Shown here piece after piece: positions 22,007-34,000 of a stretch of DNA of 64,000 nt. The position numbers were made by a program, and so were the translations under genes. Source of the stretch: Trichuris trichiura (Eukaryota > Nematoda > Enoplea > Trichinellida > Trichuridae); contig JBAJFE010000014.1 of assembly GCA_037903355.1 (NCBI GenBank), forward strand, positions 7,688,001 through 7,752,000, read 5' to 3'. Every line of letters begins with the position of its first letter. Positions within the stretch are counted from its first letter, which is position 1. The notes under the pieces are model-generated. The model was not told the DNA's origin, ran no database searches, and was given only the letters and a program-made list of their open reading frames with translations.

Positions 22007-25000
22007 CTAGGCAAATAAAATAATAATGTGAATTTTTTTTATTTTTCTTCATAACGGGTTTCTTTATTTGTTTCCAAAGTTTTTTCGCGGAACTTTACCC
22101 GTTGTTTGTTAAACGTTTATTGCAAAAACGTTTTTTATAGGAAGCTTTCGGGCCTCTCCGTGGCCCGTCGTCAGCGTAATTGTACCGCCCGTCGGGTCGG
22201 TCTTTATGGTTGCAAGCCGCTCCATCCAACCAACTTCAGCAGAGACGTCCGCCGTCAGCTCTACCTTGAGCCGTCAGCCTTCAGTCCCACCTAGTCAGTC
22301 GGACGGTGCAGCGAGCGTCCAACCGACCTCCCGCGACGGCGCCACATTAACAAATCAAGGTAGAGCTGACGGCGGACGTCTCTGCCAAAGTTGGTTGGAT
22401 GGAGCGGCTTGCAACCATAAAGACCGACCCGACGGACGGTACAATTACGCTGATGACGGACCACGGAGAGGCCCGAAAGCTTCCTATGAAAAACGTTTTG
22501 CAATAAACGTTTACCAAACAACGGGTAAAACTCCGCGAAAAAAACTGGAAATAATGTGCATCGATCATTAGATTCAGGAGCCGTTTTCTTTATAATGTTA
22601 CAGCTCAATAGGCCTTCCTTATCCGCGGTTATTTATTCCAAGACTTTCCGCGTATAATCAAGTCCCTTTCGCAAAACACAGGGTCATTCGTAGACAACCT
22701 GCGTGCTTCCTCATGTACACTGCAAGTAGAAATGAAATTGCCTATATTAATGGTTCGAAAGACGGGGTGTCTTTTAACAGGCTTAGTTTGTTTCATGGTT
22801 GATCTTCGGTTCATGGATTTGGCCTGTTTGATGTGTCTGTAAATAAACTTCAAAATGCCCTGCCAGCGAATGGATGAGCACATTGTTCGAGAAAATAAAG
22901 AACGAGTTTGTACCGTAAGTTTCGGAGCCGCTCTTGCTCCTTCGTCAGCGGTATCAGGGAGCTTATTAGCTTATCATTGTAAGTTTAATTGCAGACGCTT
23001 CAGAAAGGCCAAATCCGTGAACCGAACATCAATCATGAATATTAATAGTTACTAATATCAAATCTTGGGTCTCGTCCGAAATCAGCCCTTCGTCGGCAGC
23101 GGCGGCAACATCAAAGGAGGTCAAGTGGGGATTAGTGAGACCTGATCGGTTTAGCACACCGAGTAGCTAAGCACGCGCAATCGGTCAGGCACACTAACGC
23201 TGATGAATTTATGCAGTGTACGCATGGTTTGCAGTAACATTTCCGAAGAAAAGTATGGCACATTTACCGTAAGGGTGGGTGAAAACGTCTCAGTAACGCG
23301 CACGGTACACGCTAACGTACAGGAAGGGTACATACCGTCTAGTGGTGCGCCTTCTCCTAGGAAAACGCTGAAGAAGCTGGGTACACTTCAGTCGGGCGTG
23401 TGCGCTGGCTCGGGCGGTGCGTTCACCGGGGGCTCTCGTTCGACCTGTGCATACAGACGCGCATAGAGAACAGAAACGTTAAAGAAGCAATGTACAATCC
23501 GCTTTGGCAAGGCCGCTAGCGCTGGCGTCGCGTCCGCTCGGGGCGGGTGCAACATGCGGATGTCGGCGAGGATGGCTTCGAAAGCGTCGAAGGGTCCCAA
23601 ACGTTTTCTCCACATGAACTCGCTCAGGTACGACACGACGACGGTCCGTTGCCGCCGGAAATTAGCCGCCGTTTCTTCATCCCGCACCGTCTGGTGCAGC
23701 CAGGCGGTGTTTGTTCGGTTGCTTTTCCGGGCAGGTTAACTACGACTTGCGCACGGTGTGTTCATACTTTACAATGAGGTTCGCACATTTTGCCACGGCA
23801 CATTGCCAATCGGAGCGTTGACCTTCGATGCTTTCGACGAATAACTAACGGAACCCAGGGATACATCATTGCAGGCACATTGTACTCGCTATGCCAGCAA
23901 TGCACGTGCAGCGGTTTAATCTCTCACCTTCACTGTTTCGCAAGGGTCAGTAACCGAATCGGTGACACTTGCAACCGTTACTCAATTGCACAGCTACACA
24001 ATTCGTGCACAGGTAATTCGCGGGTCAATAACACCCTCTCTGCGTGTGCCGCTGCCGCTCCATTGTGTTACCCATTCTAGGAATGCACGCGCAGCTGTTT
24101 CATCCCTCACCAGCACTATTTCGCAAGGGTAAGCAGCTGCATAAGTGACATGGAAACGCAATCCACAGGTCAGTGACCGGTCAAACTGCAGGTGGCACTA
24201 ACCCTCCTTTGTCTCTTCGTTCAACTTGCGCGGCACGTGTTCATCAACCCACAGTATACCGTCACACCCGTTGCGCGGCTTATCCGCATTATCACAGCGT
24301 ATTAACGTGTGAAGTTGCCCCTTCTGCCGACGGCGGGCTGATTTCGGATTAGATCCCAAATCTTTTCTATTTCGTGCCCACCAGACATATTTTAACTCCA
24401 CAAAATCACTGAAAAAAGCAGGCTCGAAGTCTGAAACCGCGTTCTACTGCACGAGTACTTTCAGTGAAATTATGCATATTCCTAAGCTCATCTGCGCAAT
24501 CAATTTTTCCTTTGCCGCTGGCCCCGTTTACTGCATTTATGTCAGTGCAGTGCAGACACAATTTTGCATGACTACTAACAGTTGCTGACTCACTTCTTCG
24601 CGGAAGAACAATTCAGCGAGTAATTCGCCAGCAGTTTCTCTGCAGGCCACTAAGCCTAAAGCAATACTTAACACAACCGAAACGCTACTCATGTTTTTTA
24701 AACGTAAATTTAAAATTAGAACCATTGACTGCGTACAGTTAGCCTACAGTTTTCACTTTGCATAGTGTGTCTACGAAATTCTTTCCCGTCAAGAAACTAA
24801 AGCGCAGGAACAACTACGAAATGTAGTCGAGAAAGAAGGCTGCCAGGGATCAGACAACGCGAAGTCTACGCGAGGAACGAAACTGGGGCAGAGTTTGGGG
24901 AGGACAAGAACGGCAGTTGGGTCAAAGGAAGGACCGATCAGCCAGGTAAATTAATTCGTCATTTTCTTCGTCGGTAACAGTGGCGTCATTTCCACTGGAA

Positions 25001-28000
25001 CATAACAGAAAGTACAACCAGCGTTACAGTCTTGTTAAGTTTTAACAGCCCACAGAAACTGTTCGCGAATTTTCGGTTTGCGTAGAAAAGTAAAGAATAA
25101 TAGTGACTTGAATAACGAATAATGTCGACACCAAGCTAAAGGTACAGGACAATTCGCCGCCGCCAACTGACCACCGAAAGAACTCGAAGCCCGGCAACTC
25201 AACGCAGCCAGCTCGTCCCCGGTACAACTCGCTGCCAGGCAACTCACCGGCGTCAAGTCGCCGTGGTGAATTTTTCAGCGCCAATTCGCTGCGGCTGGTT
25301 CCGTTCTTCTCTATTCTTTGTTACGGTTGTTTGGAAGTGGCCATGAAGATAAGTGAATGTGGTCTTCAGTTGAACTTGCTGCGCTGTTTTAAGATACAAC
25401 ATTTGGATATTCTCGACATAGTCCTCCCGGAAAAGCAGGCGGCAATATCAATGGGTAATACGCGACGATACTGCGTAATGAACTGCGATTAGCGGGACAA
25501 CGGGAGGGACGTCTTACTGCGGGTAACTGAACTCTTGCCGAGAATTTGGCACGGGGAGCACGATGGAGCATCAGTGGCACGTGCAGGAAGTGCGGTTGCT
25601 GACATGCGGAATACCTGCCGAGGAATTCCGTTACTAACCCATGTAAAAGAGTGAAGGTGAGGGAATGAAACAGTTGCGCATAGAACCATTGCTGGCAAGG
25701 GGAGCACAATGGCGCAGCAGTCAGACGTGCTAGGTTTCAGTTCGTGATTCTTGGAATACATCGAAGGTCAACGGACCGATCCGCCTCGCGTCTTGGTGAA
25801 CGGCGTAAAGCTCATTCAGCGTTGTTTCTGCGAAAGACACCGTGGACGCACCGCCTGCGCCGGTCGCCATACCCCGGTGAACGGTATGCACTTTCTTTAC
25901 TGTTATTTTGTCTATGCGGGTTACTATCATCAGACTGAACCCGCCCTGAGTGACCGCACCGCCTGCGACAGTCTCCTTCCCCCAGTGAATGGTATGTACG
26001 CTTGTTTTATGTTTACTTTCACTTTACGCGTTACTCAGACGTTATCTCTCAGCTCCCCCAGCGTCGGTGAAATGCAGGTTTCTTTCTGGTAAGCGTGCCC
26101 GTAACTTGTTATGTCTTCATTAGACAGCATGACGATCACCCTTTTTTGCCCTCATCCAAATTTAAGCCAAAACACAAACACCTTTGGTTAAGGCTTAGGC
26201 TTAAGCCGGGCTTAGGACCGGATGACCAGCGGACCTACAGTACGACACTGGGGTGAAATGGTTACACGCAACGCCAGTGGCATACGTTTCATTGTTGCTC
26301 CTAATCTCCACTTATCTCCACTTGGTTTCCTTTGAAGTTGCCGCCACTATTTCCAGGGCGGACTATGCTAAGAAGACCCCAACGTTTTGCTTTGGTCAAG
26401 TAGAAACAGAAAAAACGTATTTATTCTCGCTTGGGCCCTTGCGCTGTTGTGCATAAAAATTGCCCAGTATAAAGGGAGCAAGGCACTAAGGGACATAGGA
26501 ACATCTGACATGAAGTGCGGTAGATGGACTGATTCATCCAACAAGCAAGAACAACTACGTCTTTCTTCCCCTGTTTCTACTTGGCGTAAGCGAAATGTTG
26601 TACCTTGTAACGGCGCAGCAAGTCCAACTGAAAATCGCATTCGCTTACCATCATGGCAGCGTCAAAACGGCCAGAAAACAGAATAGAGAAGAACGGAAGC
26701 CGCCGCGGCGAGTTAGCTGCAACGCGTTGCCAGGCGTGGAGTTGTCCCGGCGATGAGTTGCCCCGGTGGTGAGCGGTGAGTTGGCCATGGAGAATTGTCC
26801 GTGACCGAAAAGCTAACTGTGTTCGGTGCCCACTTTTTGTAATTTTCAGTTTACTTAGGAATAGAATGATCAATGTCACAGTCAGAAACTGCAAGCAAAT
26901 TATTCTAACCTATTGTCCGCGAAGGATGAACAATTCAACTGCCGTAGTGCTGATGCAGAACTGTGTTAACGCAACAACGCTGACTATTCGCTGCCAGATG
27001 TCTTTACTGACATAAGAACGATAAGGGAAGTCAAGCAGCCTAAGGGAAAGTTAATCGTACAGATGAGCTCAGGAGAGTACGTAATGAGACCTAAAGTGCT
27101 CGTCCAATGGGAAGCGATGTTAAAATGTCACCGTTGAAATTTGCATTTTTCAGTGATTTTGCTGAGTTAAGATAGACGTGATAGACATTAAACAGGAAAG
27201 ATCACGAATTAGGGCTAAGTAAACAGCCAGATGAGCAGAATATTACAGAAAATAATAAAATACAACATTCCTAAAATATGTTGGAATGCGAATTGCATTC
27301 CAAATGCGTTTATCCGCTGTAAGCGAAGTATACAGTTTTAGCATAAGCCATTATGACTTCAGAACAGGACTTAACGATAGTATGAAATATACTTCTACTT
27401 AACTTGGCGAAATTAGAAACCAGAAACGACAGGTGAGTAATAGCTCATCATAGTAACAACAGGCATTAAAATCCAGTGCAAGTTTAGAAGCCATAGGAAC
27501 AGAGAAAAGCATTTTCTACAGTCATATGATGGAATCTTGGCTCTACGTACGTGGAAAAACACTAGAAGATACCGTTATAATCAGCAGCGATTCGGCAATT
27601 TCGGCTGAAAATAACGTCATTGTTTTCTTAGGATAAACTGCGTTGAGTCACATGTGCGGATAAGGAGGGCCTACTGTACTGTCTTATACATGAACAGTGA
27701 AGTAATAATAGCATCCAAAATTTTCAGACGCTTAATCACGTGGTCGCAAAGTCTTTACCTGAAATGCTCATACTGCGGGCCAATTCTGAAATCATTATTT
27801 GGATGATCAGTCCCACTCGGAGTCGAAGCATTTCAGAGAAAAGATGTGGCTCAGTCCGAATGAACATTCCAAGATAGATTAGGACTTCCTAAACAAATTT
27901 CTTGGTTATTCATTAAGTCTTTATGAACAGTTAACAACGCTTGAAAACAAGATGCTTTGGTACGGGAGTATGTGTTTTCATATTGAAAGTATCTTTATTA

Positions 28001-31000
28001 CGGATTCTCCCGTTGAGACGTAAAATAAAAAGATTTTTTCTTTTCGGACATAATCTCACCGCTGAAGACGGGTCGCGAAAGACCTGAAAGCTCTGAAAAG
28101 AAAAAATCTTTTTATTTTACGTCTCAACGGGAGAATCCGTAATAAAGATACTTTCAATAAGTTAACAACGCTCTACAAACATTATTTGCAACTACAAAAT
28201 GCCCTTCAGAAAAATGTTCATAAAACTGAAAAAGCACCAGGATATCCTAAATAGTGCATGGAATCAGTATTTAAAACTACAAATGCATGCTGCTGTTTTA
28301 ATTCTCGCGTCTTTCCAGTAAAAGCAAAGCAGTACGATTTACATTATGACCCTTGCGTATTCTTTCTGTTCACTTGCTAAACCCTTGTTTCTCTCAAAAA
28401 ACTAATAAATAATTTTCTTTTACAAAATGGCTAGATATACAGTGAAACCTCCAAAGTTGACCACCTCTCTATGTCGATCACCTCCTTAAGTTGACCGAAG
28501 TTTGACCAGTTGGCTGGTCCCCAAGTTAATAGGCGCACGGACAACCTCTATACGTCGACCACCGTTAAGTGGGAAGTTGACTGCTTTGGCTGTGACATGC
28601 TATTTGGACGCAATGCTACGCTCTCTGTAAGTTGACCGCCTCAGTTTGCTCTTTGTCAGTCGCTAGCAACTGTTAACCGTCATTGCCTCAATGCGCTATT
28701 ACTCAACGTTGCGCAGTTTTTCATTACCGTGCATTGGAAATTCCTGATTACAGAACCGATTCTGTCGCTTTGACGATGCTTTTTTCCATGCTTGCCGGCG
28801 CAGCTTGCGCGTTTCCTCAATCACATAACCTCCCACCTACCCATTAGCAGCATTCGCCCATTGAGCAAAATATGACGAATCGAGCCTAATTGTATTCGTT
28901 TGCGTCGAGCTCAGCTCTATTCATTCGCTTTGCTATAGGCGTGCGTCAGGTGGCCTTAACGTGTCTTTTTGGGTAAAGATATTCCGGCTTACGCAGTAGT
29001 AGGTACCAAGCTGGTTTCAGTTTGCACTATGGCTGAACGGAAAGAATCGAGAGAATTGACACTGAAAGAAAAAGTGGATCTTGTCCACTTCCTTGAAACC
29101 AGCGTTCAAACGAAGACAGCGGAACGGTTCCAGGTCAGTACGACTAGCGTTAGCAACATCCAGAGACGTAAACGTGAGTAGTTGGAAAAATATGAAAAGG
29201 AAAGCAGAAACGCGTAGCGAAAATGGAGGAAAAGCTATTTCGACCAAGTCAATGTAGCAGGGTTAAGTTGATTTATAGTTTCTTTTGTATCTTCTTGCTT
29301 AAGCGTTTTCATTTCGATCTGGTTAAATGTCATTACAATTCTGTTTGGTGTAGATAAAAGAACAAATAGACGCACATTGATCGCTTTTTCGGGAAAGGCC
29401 AATGAATGCTTTTTGCTTATGTGACTCCATGTTCTGAAAAATGCGAGAGGAGAGGTGAAAGGTAACCAGAAGTTTTCCTATGACTAAATGATTGGTAGAA
29501 AAGCAGGAGTGGTATAGTACGTCTTTCACGTCACGAGGAGTAGAAGACTTTTCTGCAAAATGCTCTCACGATCAGCGGTATTGCAAAACTTTTCCCGCCA
29601 GGAGCGATTGAGCAAAACGTTTGAGAACCTAATAACGTCCCGGCTCCCACACGTCCTCCCTTCAAACCATTCAGCACGCTTACAATTGACCAGTCGGAAT
29701 TGGGGGGCTCATGCGCTTGGAAACGTTCACAGGGGGCGCTGGCGACCCTGCCTTTGAGAAACACTGCTTCGTGCAAATGAGAGCAGCTAATGCACGGATC
29801 GTTGTCTCAATAATCCAGGGAACCGCCAGATGGTTCGCCGTAAAATTCAGGAAGACAGGTTTCCTAGCATCAAGTAATCAGTTCGAGAAGTACGAGCTCC
29901 GTCCTAAAATTTCTCAGGAAATCTTATGCGGTGAATCTAGCAAAATCCCCGTTGAGGTCTTGGAAAACTTCATCGCAAAGTTTCGTTATTTCGCCAGTGG
30001 CTTCAAGGAAGAAGACATTTTGGGTCTTTGATGTTGGGCTCCCACCGGAAGTTGAGGCGGCAACTGCAAAGGAGGTCACGTGGGGATTATTACGTCGGAG
30101 GAACAATGGGTAGCCTAAACCGATTATCGGTGCACGGACGCAGACAGGTCGCGTATTACTGAAAGAACGGAACACTGCCGACGGCGACGATGTGTTTCAC
30201 CATACCAGCTGTCGTCGTACTTTAGGTCTGTCTGCCATCCTGTTCTGCCCTAGCCTAAGCCTAAACCTGAACATAACGCCATCTTTCGCAGAAACATAAC
30301 GCGGAGTGAGCTTACGCCGTTTACCAAGACGCGACGCAAATCGGTCCGTTGACCTTCTACGTTTTCTACGAATCAGGAACCGAAAGCCAGCATGCACCAC
30401 TGTTGCTGAATTGTGCTCTCCGTGCCAGGAATCCATGCGGCAGCTGTTTCATTTCCTCACCTGCATTTTTTTCTAGGGGTCAGTAACGAAATTCCAGGCT
30501 AAGGGGTCAGACATAACGCAGAATGAGTTGTGCGCCGTTTATTAAGACGCGACGCGGATCGGTCAGTTGACCTTCGATGATCTCCACGAATCACGAACTG
30601 AACCCCATGACGCATCACTGCTGTTCCATTGTGCTCCACGTGCCAGCAACCTAGGCGCAGCTGTTTGACTCTTACCTTCACTTTTTACAGGGGTCAGTAA
30701 CGGAATTCCTCAGCAAATATTCCGCGGGTCAATAACCGCAGCTCCTGCATGTGTCCCTGATGCTCTATTATGCTCCCCGTGCCAAGTGGTCGGCATGTGT
30801 TCAGTTACCCGCAGTAAGACGTCCCTCCCGTTGTTCCGCTAATCACACTCACTCCAGTACGCACTTTTGTCGCGTATTACCCATTGAACTTGCCACCGCT
30901 CTTTCCGGCAGGGAAACAGCTGGTAAGACCTAAGTTATTGTATGTGAATCTTAGTAATAACATAAATCTTGCTTAACAAGCAGGGAGCATCAGGCTGGCT

Positions 31001-34000
31001 AGGAAGATTGCCTTGCTCTCGGCTCTCTGTCGAGAAGCTGATGTCGCTAGTTTTAAGAGACAAACAGTAGGAGGCGCTAGTGTGCGCATCGGTAGCGTGG
31101 ACTACTGGCCGCCTACCGACGGGAAGTATTGTTCTTATCTCGCCTTACTGCTTTCTTCGAGGAGTAATTTAAATGAACATACGTGCAAACAAAGCAGGTT
31201 GTTTTTCGGTTGAGTATTCTGTACGGCTCGCGAATGGTCTTATAAACGTCTGCACAGCTCCAGGCAGCAAAAAGGTTCCCCACCCCTGCTCCAGACCAAG
31301 GAGTAATTCAGACATTTAAAGCGAAATACAGGACCCAGCTTCTGCAGTGGGTGATTAGCAAAGCAGAAGTCACCAGCTCATCTGTGGAAGATACTTCGAA
31401 TGCTGCGTTCATTAATGCTTTGAGCGCTGCACTTTAGATCAGCTCTTCCTGGAATAACGTTCAATCAGAGGCAATAAGGAAGTGCTTAAGGAAAGGTGGA
31501 TGCGTCAAAGACGACGTCAAGCTTCGACCTGATAGTCCGACTCGCGATGCAGAAATTGAAGGAGCAGATTTCGATGATTTCGTTGCAATAGACGATGAGG
31601 TGGCCACTTCTACCGAACCTGACCCACAAGCAATCTTTCAATTTATACTAGACGAAGCAGGAATGAGCGTCGAAGCAAGTAGCGCAGGAGATGACGCAGA
31701 GAAGGAAAGTGACAGTGAGACGGAAATGGTACAAAAGCTGAACGAAGAGCACGTCGGATGCATGTTGACGCAGCTGAAGTGTTTTGCTGCTTAAAAGTGC
31801 TCAGAGGTGCTGAGGGGGTAGCTAGCGCGGAACCAGCCCTTACCGCTTATGTTTTTAGTAAGAACAAGCGCTAGACTAGAATTAACACCTTTTTCAACAA
31901 GCACTGTAGCCCCTAAAAAGCTAATGCATGATTTTAAAGTGTGATTTTTGTGCATCTCACCGTTTAATAGACCTCCAATAGATGCTGTGCAACGGAATAA
32001 AACGCATACAGATACTAATCTACTCAGCCGAGCCATTTATACCCACAGCCTCGCTATGTTGACTCGTTTTCACCAGCCTCTTGGGTGGTCAAGTTACGGA
32101 GATTCAACTTACTTTATGAATTACTTAGTACTTTCCATGCAGAAGTGTTGAGCCTTTTCCTCTTTGCCCTGCACAGGCCTCCGGTAAAGTCACCTACAAG
32201 CGCTGTACAATAGGTCACGCCTCCGTGACGGGTACGAAGCGTTCATGTGTGGCTGTTTTGACGGATCCGTTGTCTGGGTCTTCGGTTCAGGCAGAAAGAA
32301 TAACAGCGTTTGTGTCGAGTTTCAGTTTAGGCTTGTGGGAAGGGTTGGGCTGCCCACCATTTGCGCGTAGTTTCAATTTGCACAGAAAAGCAATGAGGAG
32401 AAGCTGTTGTCTTAAGTTCCGGTTTAAGCTTATGCAGCCTACAGGCGCTGCTGATCGCGCGCACCCGCCAACAATTAGGGTTAGTTTGGCGTAGTGATAC
32501 GATGTAATGTAAGCCATATGGACGTAGGGGAAGGCAAGCATGATAAATGATTATTACTTTAATGGCCTGGAGGAGGGAGCTGCAGGTACTTCTCTCACCT
32601 TTTGGTACCATTGGACGCGTTTACAATGCGTTGCGCCTGCAAACTGCGTCGTGCAACTGCACTCCACAAACTCAGCCAATGTAGACAAGTTTAAACCTCG
32701 TCTGCATTGGCTAGATTTAATGACACCCTATATTGTGCTTTCATCAAAAACGGCGTTGTAAAACTTGTTCAGAAGTAACCCCGGCCACGCGGAAATCAAT
32801 CTCGATGAATCAAGTCAAGATTGGACAGGAATCCAAGTTAGTTGGCGACAAGGAAGAGCTCCTGAGCATCTAATCCCAGTGCCAGCCAAAAACAGTTTTT
32901 TGTGTTGAAGACGGCCCAAGGGCGGGGCTAAAAGCTTAGCATCATTTTTGTGTTGTTGCAAGAACAGGAAAATTTCCGTAATAAAGAAAAGCTTTATATG
33001 GATATAGTTGAGTAACAAAAACACGTGGTAACCAACTTAAAAGAATCAAAAAACCTGCTTATTGCAGCACTGAGTCATCACAGTCCAGTGTTTCTAAAAG
33101 AAGACTCTGAGGAATTTTAGGGGGACACTGAAAGGAACAGCATTTGTTGGAAGACATTCCATTGGACGAAGGACAACGATGAATGATATCAGAAGGGAAG
33201 AACATAGCAAAGCGGTAACGAACATAAAGGCTTCGAAGGCACCGTCAAAGAGCGCTGTGGGTAAAATTTGAAAAACTGTCTACAATCAGTGGTCACTACG
33301 GTTTTGTTTCAGTGGAATCGACATTGGTTAATATCGATCAATTTGTCTGCATTGCAATGCAGCCAATGAACACTTACTATTAACGCCACCATGGTGAAGT
33401 AAACCGAAATGTTAGTAAGCACCGATGGACTTAACATTTGAACTTAACATGGAATATGGCATTCTTACACAGCAACTTAAGACTCACTTGTGTAAGCATT
33501 ACTCCACACTGATCGTCGCTCATAACGCTTCGAATAAAAGTCAACAATTCTTTCGGTGGCTGAGGACTCACTATGCGCTTTTCACGAACGTTGGGTAACC
33601 CAATGGTTACCTCTTTTTGCCGAATTATCAAAGCTGTCACTGCCTAAAATAGTTTCTTTGAATAAAAACAGAATTCACTAAATAGAAAATGCTTACATTA
33701 GTCAAAGCTTCTGTGACTTTGTTGAGCAGTCCTGCAGTATAGCGGACCAGCCACCACTTTTGCTCAGTGGAAGCCTAAGACGCGAAACTGCATTGATTAA
33801 GGAAATCATATGATAGCAGAAAAAGACTTTGTGGTGAACTTCTTCAACCAGCATTCTTACGGTAACGTTCTTTTTACCTCCAAGCTTTGTATCCCATTCG
33901 GGACCCCTTAAACGATGAGCAGTAGAAATCGTGCCAACCGACTCTATCGTGCAGATATTTACTGCTTCGACCAAAGAAACTCCAAAATGTCTGCCTGTTC

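Larger units (their letters stand above)
22072..22550. repeat. ~195-bp-arm foldback carrying a hammerhead motif in each arm
   Basis: The left arm (22072-22268) and right arm (22357-22550) are reverse complements with roughly ten differences, around an 88-bp spacer. Each arm contains the CUGANGA/stem/GAAAGC motif, minus strand at 22144-22175 and plus strand at 22449-22480. It lies in the 5.75 kb PHKA intron. It probably represents two PLE ends joined head to head. Confidence 0.75.
28440..32112 (+). mobile_element. Tigger/pogo-type DNA transposon, split by nested insertions
   Basis: The 5' end reads CAGTGAAACCTCCAAAGTTG after a TA, the pogo-type target. The 3' end is a degraded inverted copy (GGGTGGTCAAGTTACGG). 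The N-terminal part of the transposase is near 29030 and the C-terminal part at 31294-31794. The middle is replaced by a hAT relic (to 29766), a family B MITE (30043-30914) and a hAT fragment (to 31288). The first ~600 bp recur inverted at 40990-41611. Confidence 0.75.

Noticed and set aside
24537..24725. Minus-strand frame considered as the missing PHKA exon between VMLTQ and GEQAAAEL
   Set aside because: The true exon was found at 27759-27888 with matching phase and strong similarity.
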